Of a DNA stretch of 64,000 nucleotides, positions 8,892 through 18,591 are shown in pieces. Position 1 is the first letter of the stretch. Each line of letters begins with the position of its first letter. Origin of the DNA: Planctomycetota bacterium (GTDB taxonomy: Bacteria; Planctomycetota; UBA1135; GCA-002686595); NCBI GenBank assembly GCA_016714045.1, contig JADJNY010000002.1, forward strand, positions 744,001-808,000, in the 5' to 3' direction. Under the pieces are notes generated by a model. It had not been told where the DNA came from. It ran no database searches and saw only the letters and a list, made by a program, of their open reading frames with translations. The position numbers were made by a program, and so were the translations under genes.

Positions 8892-11378
8892 TCAGCGGGG
8901 CGCCACGTCGCCGAGGCGGCGGAACTCGAGCTTCGACCACCAGGCCCAGTCCGAGTTCGTGTCCGCCATCGGGCCGGGGCGCGTGCGCAGATAGACGGGC
9001 ATGCGGCGGGGAACGTCGAGCTCGAGCTCGAACGTCTGCGGGCCGCGGTCGCGTTCGACGCCCACGGGCTGCAGGAGGCGCTTGAAGACCGGCGCTTGTT
9101 CCTTGCCGCGCTCGTCGAGCAGCACGACGGCGAAGTTGACCCCGTCCGTCACGCCGGTTTCCCACGCGCCGTCGAGGATCCCGAAGGTCCCGGTCACCTT
9201 CCAACGACCAGGACGCACGTCGAAGGTCATGTCGGACGGCGCATGCACGACGAGCACGGACTCGCCCGCGACCTCCGCCGGATACCAAGGGAAGCGCGTC
9301 GAGAGCCGCACGGGCGCCGTCGTGAACATCGGGTAGCGCGCGACGCGCTCGACGTCCGTCACGGGCCGCGGCACGAGGTCGTCCGCGCGCACGATGCGCA
9401 CGTCGATCGCGTCCTCGAGCAGCCGGCCGGGCGCGTCCTCTTCCTCGCAGGTGAAGCGCAGGCGCTTCACGCGCGCGCACGCTCCGCCTTCGAACCACGC
9501 CATCCACTCCGCGTTCGAGAGCAGGAACGGCCGCACGAACACGCCTTGGGACAGGATCGAGGGCACGACGCGGAACGTCCCCTTGCGGCGGTCGGTGTCT
9601 TCGATCTCGATCCAACACGGCGGCGCGTGCAGCGCGAACGTGCGCAGCTTCCCGAGCGTCGTGCGGCGGATGTCCGCGACGAGGAGCTGGCACGCGCCGG
9701 CACTCTCGTCGACCTCGAGCCACTCGCCGAAGCGCAGCGAGCGCTGGAGCGCGACCTCGCGCGCCGCGGGTGCTGCCGCTGCGCGCGCGGCGTCCGGATG
9801 CCGTTCGAGCAGCAGTTAGCCGCCTTCCTCGATCACGGGCCGCCAGTCGCGCGAGAGCACCTGCAGCGCGAGCGTGTCGTCGAGGTTCGGCAGTCGCTGG
9901 TCGATCGTCTCGAACTGGAACAGCACGTACCGCGGGGCGTCGGGGCCCGCGAGGAACTCCGCGTTGCGCCGCAAGAGGTCCGGCGTGTACGCGACGTAGC
10001 TCTGGAACGCCGGGCGCGGCTTCCACGCGAGCCCGTTCGCGTGCACGAGCCCCTGCGTGTTCGCGATCAGGTCGACCTGGGCCAGGCCGACGCGCTGCGC
10101 GATGTTCGGGAGCGCGACCGACGCGGCCTTGGAGGCGTCGAGCTCTTGGACCTCCGCGCGCTGACGCAACGGATCGAGCGCGCGCGCGGCGCGCGTCGAG
10201 GTCTCGTGGCTCCATTCGACGAAGAGGCGTTCGAAGGTCTGCCCCGGGTGCTCGCGCGCGACGCCGTAGCCGTACACCGCGAGCCCGCAGAGCGCGAGCC
10301 GCAGGACCGTGCCTGCGCCGCGCCGGAGCCGCGCGAGAGCGCGCTCGTCGTCGTGCCGCTCGAACGCGGCGAGCACGAACGGCGCCGCCGCGGCGAAGCC
10401 GAACGTGGTGACGGCGTTGCCGCTCTGGCGCACGAAGCCGGCCTTGAACGCCAGGAACGCCCCGGCGATCAGCGTGAGCGCGATCGCGGGAGCGAAGCTC
10501 TTCCGCCACGGCGCGGCGAGTGTGAGCGCGGCGACGATGAAGCACGCGAAGAGCGCCATCCGGCCCAGCTCGAGCGTCAAGGGCGCCGCGGCCTGGCCCA
10601 TCGCCTCGCTGTATCCGCCCGCGATCGACAGCGACGTCAGCACGTACGCCGGAACGTCGAGCAGCGACTGCCCCACGCCGACCCACAGCGCGAGCACGAG
10701 GACGCCGTAGACCGCGGGCGTGCGGAGCGCGCGGTGCAGTCCGCGCGCGCGCAGCGCCACGAGCGCCAGCAGCACGAGCGCGCCGCCGGCGTAGACGAAG
10801 TAGGTGAACTTGACGAGTGCCAGCACGGCCAGCACGGCGAGCCCGATCGCCTCGCGCAGCACCGGCCGTTCGGGGTCGATCGCGATCCACGCCGCGACGC
10901 ACGTGATCACGAGGAAGGCCCACGCGTCGTCGCCGCCCATCGGCACGATCGCCGCGAACAGGAACGCGCTGCGCTCGAGCACGCCCGGGATGCGCAGCGC
11001 GACGGCCACGACGAACCACGCCGCGATCAGCTTGAACACGCCCTCGAAGACGAGGACCTTCGTCCAGAAGAGCCCGGGGTCGTGCGGGCTCTGCAGGAAG
11101 TAGCCGAGCGGGCCGTACGTGAAGAGCACGTCGTGCCCGAAGCGCAGGCCTTCGCGCAGCGCGCGTCCGAGCGACTGCTGCCACGACGGGTCGAGCTCGC
11201 CGCCCGCGCGTTCCATCAGCGGGGCGAGGTGCGAGCTCCAGACGAGCAGGACGAGGACGAGCACGCCCAGCGCGCGCTCGTCGACGCGCCCCGCGGCCCC
11301 GCGCAGGTTCGCGAGCCAGCGTCCGCGCGGCGTCGTCCAGGCGAGGAGGCCGAGCGCGGCCAGCGCGCGTCCGCCCAC
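8892..11378 (-). pseudogene. Family A membrane protein member 1, interrupted by an in-frame TAA
   Basis: The frame encodes a full family A protein: 'ELDPSWQQSLGRALREG', 'HDVLFTYGPLGYF', about ten membrane segments, 'RPAFQSYVAYTPDLL', and after the break a beta domain with 'DRGPQTFELELDVP' and 'DWAWWSKLEF'. At 9816-9818 a TAA falls in the phrase 'VIEEGG-stop-LLLER', where A2 reads 'VLSEGGYLLLER', so one Tyr codon has become a stop. Both sides share the same frame and align without a gap. The 5' end is also unclear. The upstream glycosyltransferase frame runs into this one across a G5 run at 11412-11416 with no obvious start, and the GTG at 11378 is a placeholder. It is a recent pseudogene, a read-through case or a sequence error. 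Confidence 0.7.
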
Positions 11379-12313
11379 GAGGAGCGCCGTGGCCGCGCCC
11401 GCGAGCTTCGCGGGGGCGCGAGCCAGATCACGGGGAACAGCGCGTCGCTCCACGCGTTCCGCCCGCGCACGGAGCGCGCCCACAGGATCGACGCCGCCGC
11501 CCCGAAGGCGCACGCCCACACGACGATGCGCGCGAGCTCGTGACCGGCGCCGCCGACGCTCCACAGGCCGCCCGCGAGCGCGACCACCCACGCGAGCCAC
11601 GCGCACGCCGGTTCGCGCATCGCGCGCCCGTACCAGCGCAGGTAGTTCGGCAGCCATTTCCACAGGCGGAAGCGGCTCTCGCCCGCTGCGCGATCGACCC
11701 ACGAACTCGGGACCTCGCCGACGCCGCGGCCCGCGAGGTGCGCCTTCACGGTCAGCTCGAGCGCGATCTCGAAGCCCGCGGTCGCCTCGATGACGGTCTC
11801 GCGCAGGAAGCGCGTGGAGTACGCGCGGAAGTTGCTCGTCGCGTCGTGCGTACCCATGCCCGCGATCCACGCGAGCGAGACGCCGGCGACGCGCGACATC
11901 GTCCGCTTGAGGAGCGGCCCGCCCTTCTGCGTGCCGCCGTGCATGTAGCGCGACCCGCTGACGACGTCGCAGCCCGAGCGGACCTTTGCCGCCATCGCGG
12001 GGATGAGCTCCGGCGGATCGGACAGGTCCGCCATCGTCGTGACGACGACGTCGCCGCTCGCGGCCTGGAAGCCGGCCTTGAGCGCGTTGTGCGGTCCGCG
12101 GCCGAGCGTGTTCTTGACGAGGCGGACCGACTTCGGCGCCGCGGCGCCCATCGCGCGGATGCCCTCGAGCGTCGTGTCCTCGTCGAAGTCGTAGCAGACG
12201 AGGATCTCGTGCTCGACCTCCGAGAGGGCCCGCGCGAGGCCCGTCAGGCAGGGGGCGATGTTCTCGCGTTCGTTGTAGACCGGAAGGACGACGCTGATGC
12301 GCTCGGCCGTCAT
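11216..12313 (-). CDS. GT2 glycosyltransferase, dolichyl-phosphate-sugar synthase type (C-terminus probably frameshifted)
   Basis: The first 290 residues are a clear GT-A enzyme. 'ISVVLPVYNERENI' opens the nucleotide-binding fold, and 'MADLSDPPELI' occupies the DxD/DLSD metal site. 'GSRYMHGG', 'SNFRAYSTRFL' and 'EIALELTVKAHLAG' follow the dolichol-phosphate mannosyltransferase/DPM1 plan. Two hydrophobic helices come after residue 230. From about residue 300 (past 'SDALFPVIWLAP') the frame becomes Arg/Ser-rich and implausible. A shift at the G5 run at 11412-11416 would continue it with 'AKLAGAATALLVGG', another membrane helix. The real C-terminus is therefore uncertain. The ATG at 12313 overlaps the methyltransferase stop (ATGA). 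Likely role: charging a lipid carrier with sugar for the GT-C-like neighbours. Confidence 0.8.
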   Translation of the reverse strand: MTAERISVVLPVYNERENIAPCLTGLARALSEVEHEILVCYDFDEDTTLEGIRAMGAAAPKSVRLVKNTLGRGPHNALKAGFQAASGDVVVTTMADLSDPPELIPAMAAKVRSGCDVVSGSRYMHGGTQKGGPLLKRTMSRVAGVSLAWIAGMGTHDATSNFRAYSTRFLRETVIEATAGFEIALELTVKAHLAGRGVGEVPSSWVDRAAGESRFRLWKWLPNYLRWYGRAMREPACAWLAWVVALAGGLWSVGGAGHELARIVVWACAFGAAASILWARSVRGRNAWSDALFPVIWLAPPRSSRARPRRSSWADARWPRSASSPGRRRADAGSRTCAGPRGASTSARWACSSSSCSSGARTSPR

Positions 12314-13017
12314 GGCTTCCGTGCGCGGATCAGGAACTGGCCGCCGAGAAACCGCCAGGCGAGCGGCACCTTGAGGTACAGCCGCACGAGGAAGGTCGCC
12401 TGCGGGAGCGCGGAGCGCGTCGTGTAGGGGAGCCAGCGCGGGATGCAGTCCGTCGTTCGGAAGTCGAGGTTCTCGAGCACCTCGACCAGCGAGCGATCGG
12501 TGATCGGCGTCAGGTGGTCCCAGAAGTCCCAGTAGTCGCCGGGGAGGAAGCGCAGGTTCGGCCCGAGCGCGATCACGTGACCGCCGGGCTTGAGCACGCG
12601 GCGCGCTTCGCGCAGGAGCGCCTCGACGTCCTTCTTCGTCGGCAGGTGCTCGAGCAGGTTCGACGTGAACGCGACGTCGACGCTCGCGTCGGGCAGGAAG
12701 GACAGGTCGCGCACGTCGCCGACGTGGAACTCGATGTCCTTTTCGAGCGCGGAGCGTGAGTCGGGGTTCAGGTCGACGCCGATGCGCTTCTTGCAGCGCA
12801 CGTGGTTCAGGAACTCCCCGTACCCGCAACCGATGTCCAGGACCGTTGCATCGGCCGGGATCCAGCGTTGGAGGCCCGCCTCGACGACGACGCGCCAGAT
12901 CTCGGCCTTGGCCTTGCGGTCCGCCTCGCTGAAGCGGTGGCGGTAGATGCGCTGGACGTCGTCGCCGGTGACGGCTTCGACGAACTCGCGCGGCGTCTTC
13001 TGGGCCGTTCCATCCAT
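12310..13017 (-). CDS. Class I SAM-dependent methyltransferase
   Basis: A 235-residue protein with motif I 'VLDIGCGYGEFLNHV', an acidic motif II end ('GVDLNPDS'), 'HVGDVRDLSFLPDASVD' and 'TSNLLEHLPTKKDVEALL', the usual SAM-binding Rossmann order. 'ARRVLKPGGHVIALGPN' gives motif III. The substrate is unknown. Its position as first gene of the minus-strand glycan operon, overlapping the GT2 by ATGA, suggests modification of a lipid-linked sugar or polysaccharide. The ATG at 13017 is chosen over the longer open frame because it precedes a plausible N-terminal helix. The extension upstream lies in the divergent promoter region and is Arg-rich nonsense. Confidence 0.85.
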   Translation of the reverse strand: MDGTAQKTPREFVEAVTGDDVQRIYRHRFSEADRKAKAEIWRVVVEAGLQRWIPADATVLDIGCGYGEFLNHVRCKKRIGVDLNPDSRSALEKDIEFHVGDVRDLSFLPDASVDVAFTSNLLEHLPTKKDVEALLREARRVLKPGGHVIALGPNLRFLPGDYWDFWDHLTPITDRSLVEVLENLDFRTTDCIPRWLPYTTRSALPQATFLVRLYLKVPLAWRFLGGQFLIRARKP

Positions 13018-13207
13018 GGGGGTGTGGAGCGTCGCCTTCGACGCCGAGCAACGACTGAGCTTACCCCCGGTTCGGGCCGGATCGTAGGGGGAAGCTCGCG
13101 CTCTCGAGGCGACTCGAGCGGGTACGATTGGAGGCCCGCATGGACCCCCGAAATCCCTTCCCGGTGCGCTGTCCCGCGCGTCGACCGGGCGCGGACGGCG
13201 CCTCCGC
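13018..13207. promoter_or_regulatory. Divergent intergenic region between two glycan operons
   Basis: These 190 bases separate the minus-strand methyltransferase operon from the plus-strand GT2 gene, so they should hold both promoters. No confident -35/-10 pair is visible, as expected for a G+C-rich planctomycete-like genome. Two CTCGAG palindromes separated by four bases (near 13108-13123) are a possible operator, but may be chance in this composition. Confidence 0.35.
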
Positions 13208-14189
13208 ATGAAGCCCGGGGCCCCGATGCGTTTCGTCGCCGCCATCCCGATCTTCGACGACTGGGAGGCCGCGATGATCCTCCTGCAGCGCCTCGACGCC
13301 GTCTGCGCGGCGGACGGTCGCGCGGGGCGCGTGCTCCTGATCGACGACGGCTCGCAGTCGCCGCCTCCAGCCGCGTTGCGCGGGCCATACCGCGGCCTCG
13401 AGGAGGTCGAGGTGCTCCGCCTCGCGCGCAACATGGGCCATCAGCGCGCGATCGCGATCGGTCTGACGTTCCTGCACCAGGAGCGCGCGCCCGTGGACGC
13501 CGTGGTCGTGCTCGACGGCGACGGCGAGGACCGGCCGGAGGACGTCCCGCTGCTCCTCGACGAGCTCGAGCGGCACGGGCGGACGAAGGTCGTCTTCGCG
13601 GAGCGCTCACGGCGCAGCGAAGGGCTCGTCTTCCGCGTCTTCTATCAGGTCTACCGCGCGCTTCATTACCTGCTCACGGGCATCTCCGTGCGCGTCGGCA
13701 ACTTCAGCGCGTTGCCGTGGAGCGCGCTCTCGACGTTCGTCGTCGTGTCGGAGGCGTGGAACCACTACGCGGCCTCGGTGTTCAAGTCGCGCCTGCCGCG
13801 CACGTACGTTCCGATCGCGCGCGGCGAGCGGCTCGCGGGCCACTCGACGATGAACTTCGTCGCTCGCACTGCACGGGCTCTCCGCGATCTCCGTGTTCGG
13901 GGAGGTCGTCGGCGGGCGCCTCTTGGTCGCGGCGACGGCGGGGCTCGTGACGTTCCTCGCCGTGCTCTTCGGCAGTCTCGCGCTGGCATGGGCCGGGCTG
14001 CTCGAGCTCCCGAGCTGGGTCGGCGTGTGGAGCCTCGTGTCGATGCTCCTCTGCGCGCAGTTCGTGATCCTCGCGTTCGTGATCACGTTCTCGATCTTGA
14101 GCGCGCGCAACACGCTCAGCTTCCTGCCCGTGCGCGACTACAAGTACTTCGTCTCGGGCGCGACCCGCTTCTTCCCGGAGCCCAGGTGA
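13208..14189 (+). CDS. GT2 glycosyltransferase, probably frameshifted near 13860
   Basis: Residues 7-215 are GT-A fold: 'RFVAAIPIFDDWEAA', 'LLIDDGSQSPPP', 'LRLARNMGHQRAIAIGLTF' and 'VVLDGDGEDRPEDVPLLL' (the DGDGED metal site of polyprenyl-phosphate glycosyltransferases). At 'HSTMNFV' the frame turns Arg-rich. Moving one frame at about 13858-13866 restores 'LALHGLSAISVFGEVVGG', two membrane helices and a tail ending 'FFPEPR' at 14189, exactly as homologous undecaprenyl-phosphate glucosyl-type enzymes end. The local 'gtcgctcg' could have lost a TC dinucleotide. The stop at 14187-14189 overlaps the GTG of the next gene, which supports the restored frame. Start is at 13208, or 13226 (second Met). 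Confidence 0.78.
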
Positions 14190-14887
14190 GCGCCGAGTTC
14201 GAGTACAGCGGCACGGAGCTCGAGCTCTTCGCGCACGCGACGAACTGGAAGGCGTACTGGCGCCGGATGCTCGCGCCCTTCGTGCGCGGCGACGTCCTGG
14301 AGGTCGGCGCGGGCATCGGGACGAACACGCCGCTCCTACGCGAGCTCACGACCGGCGCGTGGACGTGCCTCGAGCCCGACGCGGCCCAGCTCGAGCGCGC
14401 CCGGCGCGCGCACGCGTCGCTCGCGGGCGGCGCGCGCCACGTGGCGGGGACGCTCGCGACGTTGGCGGAGGCGGAGCGCTTCGACACGCTGCTCTACCTC
14501 GACGTGCTCGAGCACATCGAGGACGACCGGGGCGAGCTCGAGCTCGCGGCGCGCCGGTTGAAGGACGGCGGGCGCGTCGTCGTGCTGTCGCCGGCGCACC
14601 AGGGGCTCTTCACGGAGTTCGACCGCGCGATCGGCCACCATCGTCGCTACGACCGTGCGTCGCTCGCGGCCGCGGGGCCCGCGACGTTGCGGCGCGAGGC
14701 GCTCTTCTACCTCGACAGCGTCGGCCTGTGCGCCTCGCTCGCGAACCGCGTGCTGCTGCACCAGAGCGCGCCGAGCTTGGGGCAGGTGCGCACGTGGGAC
14801 CGATTGATGGTGCCCGTGTCGCGCGTGCTCGATCCGCTGCTCCTGCGGCGCGTCGGGAAGTCGATCGTCGGCGTCTGGCGGCGCTGA
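14186..14887 (+). CDS. Class I SAM-dependent methyltransferase
   Basis: A 233-residue enzyme. 'VLEVGAGIGTNTPLLREL' is motif I, 'LEPDAAQLERARR' supplies the acidic ribose-binding residue, and 'FDTLLYLDVLEHIEDDRGEL' and 'LKDGGRVVVLSPAH' complete the fold. 'GLFTEFDRAIGHHRRYDRASL' is typical of methyltransferases paired with polyprenyl-phosphate GT2 enzymes. It begins at a GTG overlapping the GT2 stop (GTGA at 14186-14189), so the two are coupled. The substrate is unknown but is probably a glycolipid intermediate. It ends only 4 bases from the end of convergent membrane protein B3. Confidence 0.85.
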   Translation: MSAEFEYSGTELELFAHATNWKAYWRRMLAPFVRGDVLEVGAGIGTNTPLLRELTTGAWTCLEPDAAQLERARRAHASLAGGARHVAGTLATLAEAERFDTLLYLDVLEHIEDDRGELELAARRLKDGGRVVVLSPAHQGLFTEFDRAIGHHRRYDRASLAAAGPATLRREALFYLDSVGLCASLANRVLLHQSAPSLGQVRTWDRLMVPVSRVLDPLLLRRVGKSIVGVWRR

Positions 14888-14891
14888 GGCG

Positions 14892-16706
14892 CTACTCGAA
14901 CGCGAGCCCGCCGTAGCCGGCCCAGGGTGGGGCGTCCCGTTTCGGCGCGCGATCGAGCGCGCGGAGCACGACCCGCACGGTCCCGGCGGGGAGCTCGAGC
15001 GAGAAGTCCTTGGGGCCGCGGTCCTCTTCGCGCAGGAGCGGCTCCAGCTGGAGCGCGTGGAGCTCCCTGCGCGCGTCATCGGCGAAGCGCGCGAGGACTT
15101 CGAAGCGCACGGCGATCGAGCTCGGATCGCTTTCGCCCGCGGCGAGCACCATCCCGTACGGCACCGCGAGCCGTCCGCGGACGCGCTTCGCTCCGCTCGG
15201 CACGTCGAGTTCGATCTCGGCGTCGCAGGCCGCGATGAGCATCGGGCTGCCGCCCACGTACCGGGAGCGGGGCTCGGCCGGCGACGCGAACGCCGCGATC
15301 GGGCGGCCCAGCGCGGCCTCCACGCCGACGCTTTGGCGACGCTGCTGCTCGAACGGCGGCATGCCCGCGCTCGCGAGGAACTGCAGGCGGTTCCGGAAGC
15401 CCTCGGGGTCCGCGTAGATCTTCTGGTGATAGCGCTCGACGAGCACGGCGAGCGGCGTGCCCGCCTGCGCGTCGAGGTAGAGGTCGGTGATGGGCTCGGC
15501 GTGCTTGCGGCCGAAGTACTCCCCGTACTGCACGTGGAACGGCACGAGCAGCAGGAAGGCCGAGTACAAGGCACCCTGCGCTGCGCGTCCGAGCACCGCG
15601 CCGCCGTGGAGCACGAACACGACGTACGCGGTCGCGAAGAGCACCGACGGGAGCGTCACGTAGCGGTCCGCCCAACCCGCGTCCGGCCACGCGGCCTGGC
15701 GCCCGATCCCGATGCCGAGCGCGGTGGCGACGGGCGCCGTCATGACGACGAGGCCGGCGAGCGCGCGCCGACGCTCGCCCGGCTCGCGCACGAGCGCCCG
15801 CACCGCGAACGCAACGGCGAGGAGCACGACGAGCGCCGTCGCGACGCTCGCGGGCCACGGGAACACGTGCGCCGCGGGGCCGAAGTTCAGCGTGAGCACC
15901 TGTCCGGCGATCACGAGCATCTTCCCGACCTCGAAGGGCGCGCGCTCCATCGTGCCCGAGCGCAGGCCGTGGAAGTACGCGAGGAAGAGCGGAACGAGCA
16001 GGAGCACGCCCGCGGCGAGCACGCGCACGGCGCCGCGCCGCGCGGGGTCCTTGCGCAGCGTCCACGCGCTCCACGCGCACAGCGCGGCGAGCGCCGGCAC
16101 TTGGGAGAGCCCGAAGCCGCCGTTGAACGGCAGGAGGAGCATCGCGAGCACGACGACGCTCGCGCGCGCGATGCCCATCGGTTCGCGCGACCAGCAGAAG
16201 CTCGCGAGCGCGACGCAGACGAACACGACGGAGAGGTCGGTCGCGACCTGCATCCCGAGCAGGAAGTTCTCCGCGTTCGCGAGCCCGAGCCAGAAGAGCG
16301 GGAAGAACGCGTCGGCGTAGCTCGACCGCCCGCGCAGCCGCCGCGCGAAGAGGGCCATGCCGATCGCGAGCGCCGCGTGCGTCCACACCTGGAAGAAGAG
16401 CGGCGAGCGGAAATCGTGCGTCAGCCGCAAGAGCCCCAGGAACACGAGCCGCGGGAGCACGATGCGGTGCTCGTTCGCTGGCGCCCACAGTTGCCCCCAG
16501 CTCACCTGCCACCCCGGGACGAGGTAGCAGGCCATTTCCATGTCGTCCTGGACCGGGATGCGACTGCCCCACGTGGACACGAACTCGAGCGTGCGCAGGA
16601 GGAGCGCGACGGTCACGACGGCCACGAAGAGGAGCGCGAGGCGATCCGTGCGCGTCTCGTCGCGAAGGTCTGCGTTCCGTGCTCCAGCGTGTGTCGACGT
16701 GTCCAT
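14892..16706 (-). CDS. Large polytopic membrane protein, family B member 3 (putative GT-C-like)
   Basis: A 604-residue protein. After the first helix it carries 'IPVQDDMEMACYLVPGW' and 'WAPANEHRIVLPRLVF', the family B signature. 'DAFFPLFWLGLANAENFLLGMQ' and 'LLPFNGGFGLSQVPAL' follow within about ten membrane segments. The 'DDME' pair just outside TM1 resembles the acidic catalytic loop of GT-C glycosyltransferases. The final 130 residues are beta-rich and end 'DRGPKDFSLELPAGTVRV', as in family A. It starts one base after the stop of member 2, so it is the last gene of the operon. The enzymatic role is inferred and the family is otherwise uncharacterised to me. Confidence 0.73.
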   Translation of the reverse strand: MDTSTHAGARNADLRDETRTDRLALLFVAVVTVALLLRTLEFVSTWGSRIPVQDDMEMACYLVPGWQVSWGQLWAPANEHRIVLPRLVFLGLLRLTHDFRSPLFFQVWTHAALAIGMALFARRLRGRSSYADAFFPLFWLGLANAENFLLGMQVATDLSVVFVCVALASFCWSREPMGIARASVVVLAMLLLPFNGGFGLSQVPALAALCAWSAWTLRKDPARRGAVRVLAAGVLLLVPLFLAYFHGLRSGTMERAPFEVGKMLVIAGQVLTLNFGPAAHVFPWPASVATALVVLLAVAFAVRALVREPGERRRALAGLVVMTAPVATALGIGIGRQAAWPDAGWADRYVTLPSVLFATAYVVFVLHGGAVLGRAAQGALYSAFLLLVPFHVQYGEYFGRKHAEPITDLYLDAQAGTPLAVLVERYHQKIYADPEGFRNRLQFLASAGMPPFEQQRRQSVGVEAALGRPIAAFASPAEPRSRYVGGSPMLIAACDAEIELDVPSGAKRVRGRLAVPYGMVLAAGESDPSSIAVRFEVLARFADDARRELHALQLEPLLREEDRGPKDFSLELPAGTVRVVLRALDRAPKRDAPPWAGYGGLAFE

Positions 16707-16707
16707 G

Positions 16708-18510
16708 TCACCGCACTCCCAGCGCGCTCAGTCCCAGCCAGTCCTTGCGCCCTGCGCCCGGATCGAGGCTCTCGACCTCGAATACGACGCGCCCGCCGCC
16801 CGGCTCGAGGTCGAACGTGAACTCCTGCAGGCCGCGATCGGAGCCGACCGCATTCGGTTGCAACGTGCGCCTGAGGAGCTCGCGCGGCGCGTGGCCGTCG
16901 CGCTCGTGCACGGCACGGACGCGGAAACCGAGCGTCCGGAGCTCCGCGGGCGTTTCCGGCGCGAAGTCGATCGGCAGCGCGGCGAAGCGGCCGAACACCG
17001 TGCGCGCGCCATCGGGCAGCTCGACGGAGAGCCGTCCGGGCGCGAGCACGCTCGTGAGCGTCAGCCCGCCGACGCGGCGCTCCATGGGCGGGGACGCCGT
17101 CGCGAGGACGGTGGGGCGGACGTCGAGGCGCGCCTCGTCGACGGGCGTCGGAGTGGGCACGTGGTCGAACGGAGGGAGCCGCGCCGCGCGCATCACGCCG
17201 AGCCGGTAGCGCAGTCCGACCTCGTCGGGGTAGAGGAGGCCCGTGTACGTCCGCGCGAGCTCGTCGACCGTCTGATCGGCTTCGACCGCGGTGAGGAAGG
17301 GGCGCATCATCAGCTCGAGCTGCGCCGCCATCCACGTACCGCGCTCGACGTGCAGCGGCATCGCCGCGGCGAGCAGGAGCGCGAGTCCGACGGGGACGGC
17401 GCGCGCGACGATCCGCCCGCCGAAGAGGAGCGCGCCGAACACGGCCGCGACGGCGAGCACGCCCGGCGCGAGCGAGTAGCGCGCGGCCCAGCCGGAGTAC
17501 GGCCAGCTCGACTGTCGCGACCACGCGATGCTCGCCGCGAGCAGCAGCACGGCGACCACGGCGGTCGCGAGCCCCAGCGCGCGCCAGCGCTGATCGGGCG
17601 AGCGGCGAAGGCCGGCGAACGCGCAACCCAGGGCCACGGCGAGCAGCGCGAGCGCCGCAGGGACCGAGACCCACGGCTCGTACGGCGCGAGGCCGCCGAA
17701 GGTCATCGAGAGGACCTGGACGACGATGCCGAGGCCGATGTCGAGCCGGCGGTCGACGGGCGGCGAGGGCGGCCACGCGAAGTCGGTGAAGTAGAGCGCG
17801 ACGCAGCCCGCGAACGCGAGGCAGCCACCGAGCGCGACCGCCGCGTCCATGCTCCGGCGCGCGCGCCACGCGGCGACGCCGGCGACGAGCATCCACGCCG
17901 CGAACGCAGGCGCCTGCGCGAGGCCGAACCCGCCGCACCACGGCAGGAGCACGACGCACGCCGCGACGACGCCGACGCGGCCGCGGGTCGGCGGGCCCGG
18001 CGCCCAGACGAGCGCGCACGTCGCGACGGTCGCGAGCAGCAACGCGAGCGCGACGCAGACCTGCGTCCCGAGCAGCAGGTTCTCGCCGTTGCTCCAGTGC
18101 AAGAGGAGCAGCGGGAAGAGCGCGTCCTCGAGGCACGTGCGTCCGCGCAGCCGGCGCACCGCGGCGATGCAGACGAGCGCGGTGATCGCGAGCAGCGCCA
18201 CCTGCATCCAGCCGCCGCCGCGGAAGTCGCGCAGGCCCCCCGCCGCCGCGTAGTGGAGGAACTGCGAGAGCACGATGCGGTGCTCGTTCAGCGGTTGCCA
18301 GAAGTGGTCGAGGATGCTGCGCGGCGTCGCCGACGGCTCGAAGGCCGGCAGGATCTCCATGTCGTCGCGCGACGCGACGGGGGAGCCGTACACGGTCACG
18401 TAGTACGCCGCGTGGACGACGAGCACGACCCAGACGAGGAGCACGAACGCCTCGACGAGGCGTCGGCGCGAAGGGGTCGCGGTGGGGGGCGGATCCGACG
18501 GGGAGCTCAT
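16708..18510 (-). CDS. Large polytopic membrane protein, family B member 2 (putative GT-C-like)
   Basis: A 600-residue paralogue of its neighbours. It has 'PVASRDDMEILPAFEPS' after the first helix, then 'WQPLNEHRIVLSQFLHY', 'EDALFPLLLLHWSNGENLLLG' and 'LLPWCGGFGLAQAPAF', aligned with members 1 and 3. The C-terminal beta domain contains 'VELPDGARTVFGRFAALP' and 'DRGLQEFTFDLEPGGG'. The N-terminal 20 residues are Pro/Arg-rich and cytoplasmic. The ATG at 18510 is the only good start before TM1. It is separated from B1 by 81 bases and from B3 by one base. Confidence 0.73.
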   Translation of the reverse strand: MSSPSDPPPTATPSRRRLVEAFVLLVWVVLVVHAAYYVTVYGSPVASRDDMEILPAFEPSATPRSILDHFWQPLNEHRIVLSQFLHYAAAGGLRDFRGGGWMQVALLAITALVCIAAVRRLRGRTCLEDALFPLLLLHWSNGENLLLGTQVCVALALLLATVATCALVWAPGPPTRGRVGVVAACVVLLPWCGGFGLAQAPAFAAWMLVAGVAAWRARRSMDAAVALGGCLAFAGCVALYFTDFAWPPSPPVDRRLDIGLGIVVQVLSMTFGGLAPYEPWVSVPAALALLAVALGCAFAGLRRSPDQRWRALGLATAVVAVLLLAASIAWSRQSSWPYSGWAARYSLAPGVLAVAAVFGALLFGGRIVARAVPVGLALLLAAAMPLHVERGTWMAAQLELMMRPFLTAVEADQTVDELARTYTGLLYPDEVGLRYRLGVMRAARLPPFDHVPTPTPVDEARLDVRPTVLATASPPMERRVGGLTLTSVLAPGRLSVELPDGARTVFGRFAALPIDFAPETPAELRTLGFRVRAVHERDGHAPRELLRRTLQPNAVGSDRGLQEFTFDLEPGGGRVVFEVESLDPGAGRKDWLGLSALGVR

Positions 18511-18591
18511 CGAACGCGGGCCCAGGATGCTACCACGCCTCGCGCGCGTCCTCCGGGGCCGGACGGCGACGCGCGAGCGGGCGCGCGGACT

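Noticed and set aside
11216..12313. A natural glycosyltransferase/GT-C fusion protein spanning 9.8-12.3 kb
   Set aside because: The two parts are in different frames across a G5 run and the paralogues at 6.5-8.9 kb and 4.1-6.5 kb are separate genes, so an indel near a gene boundary is more likely.
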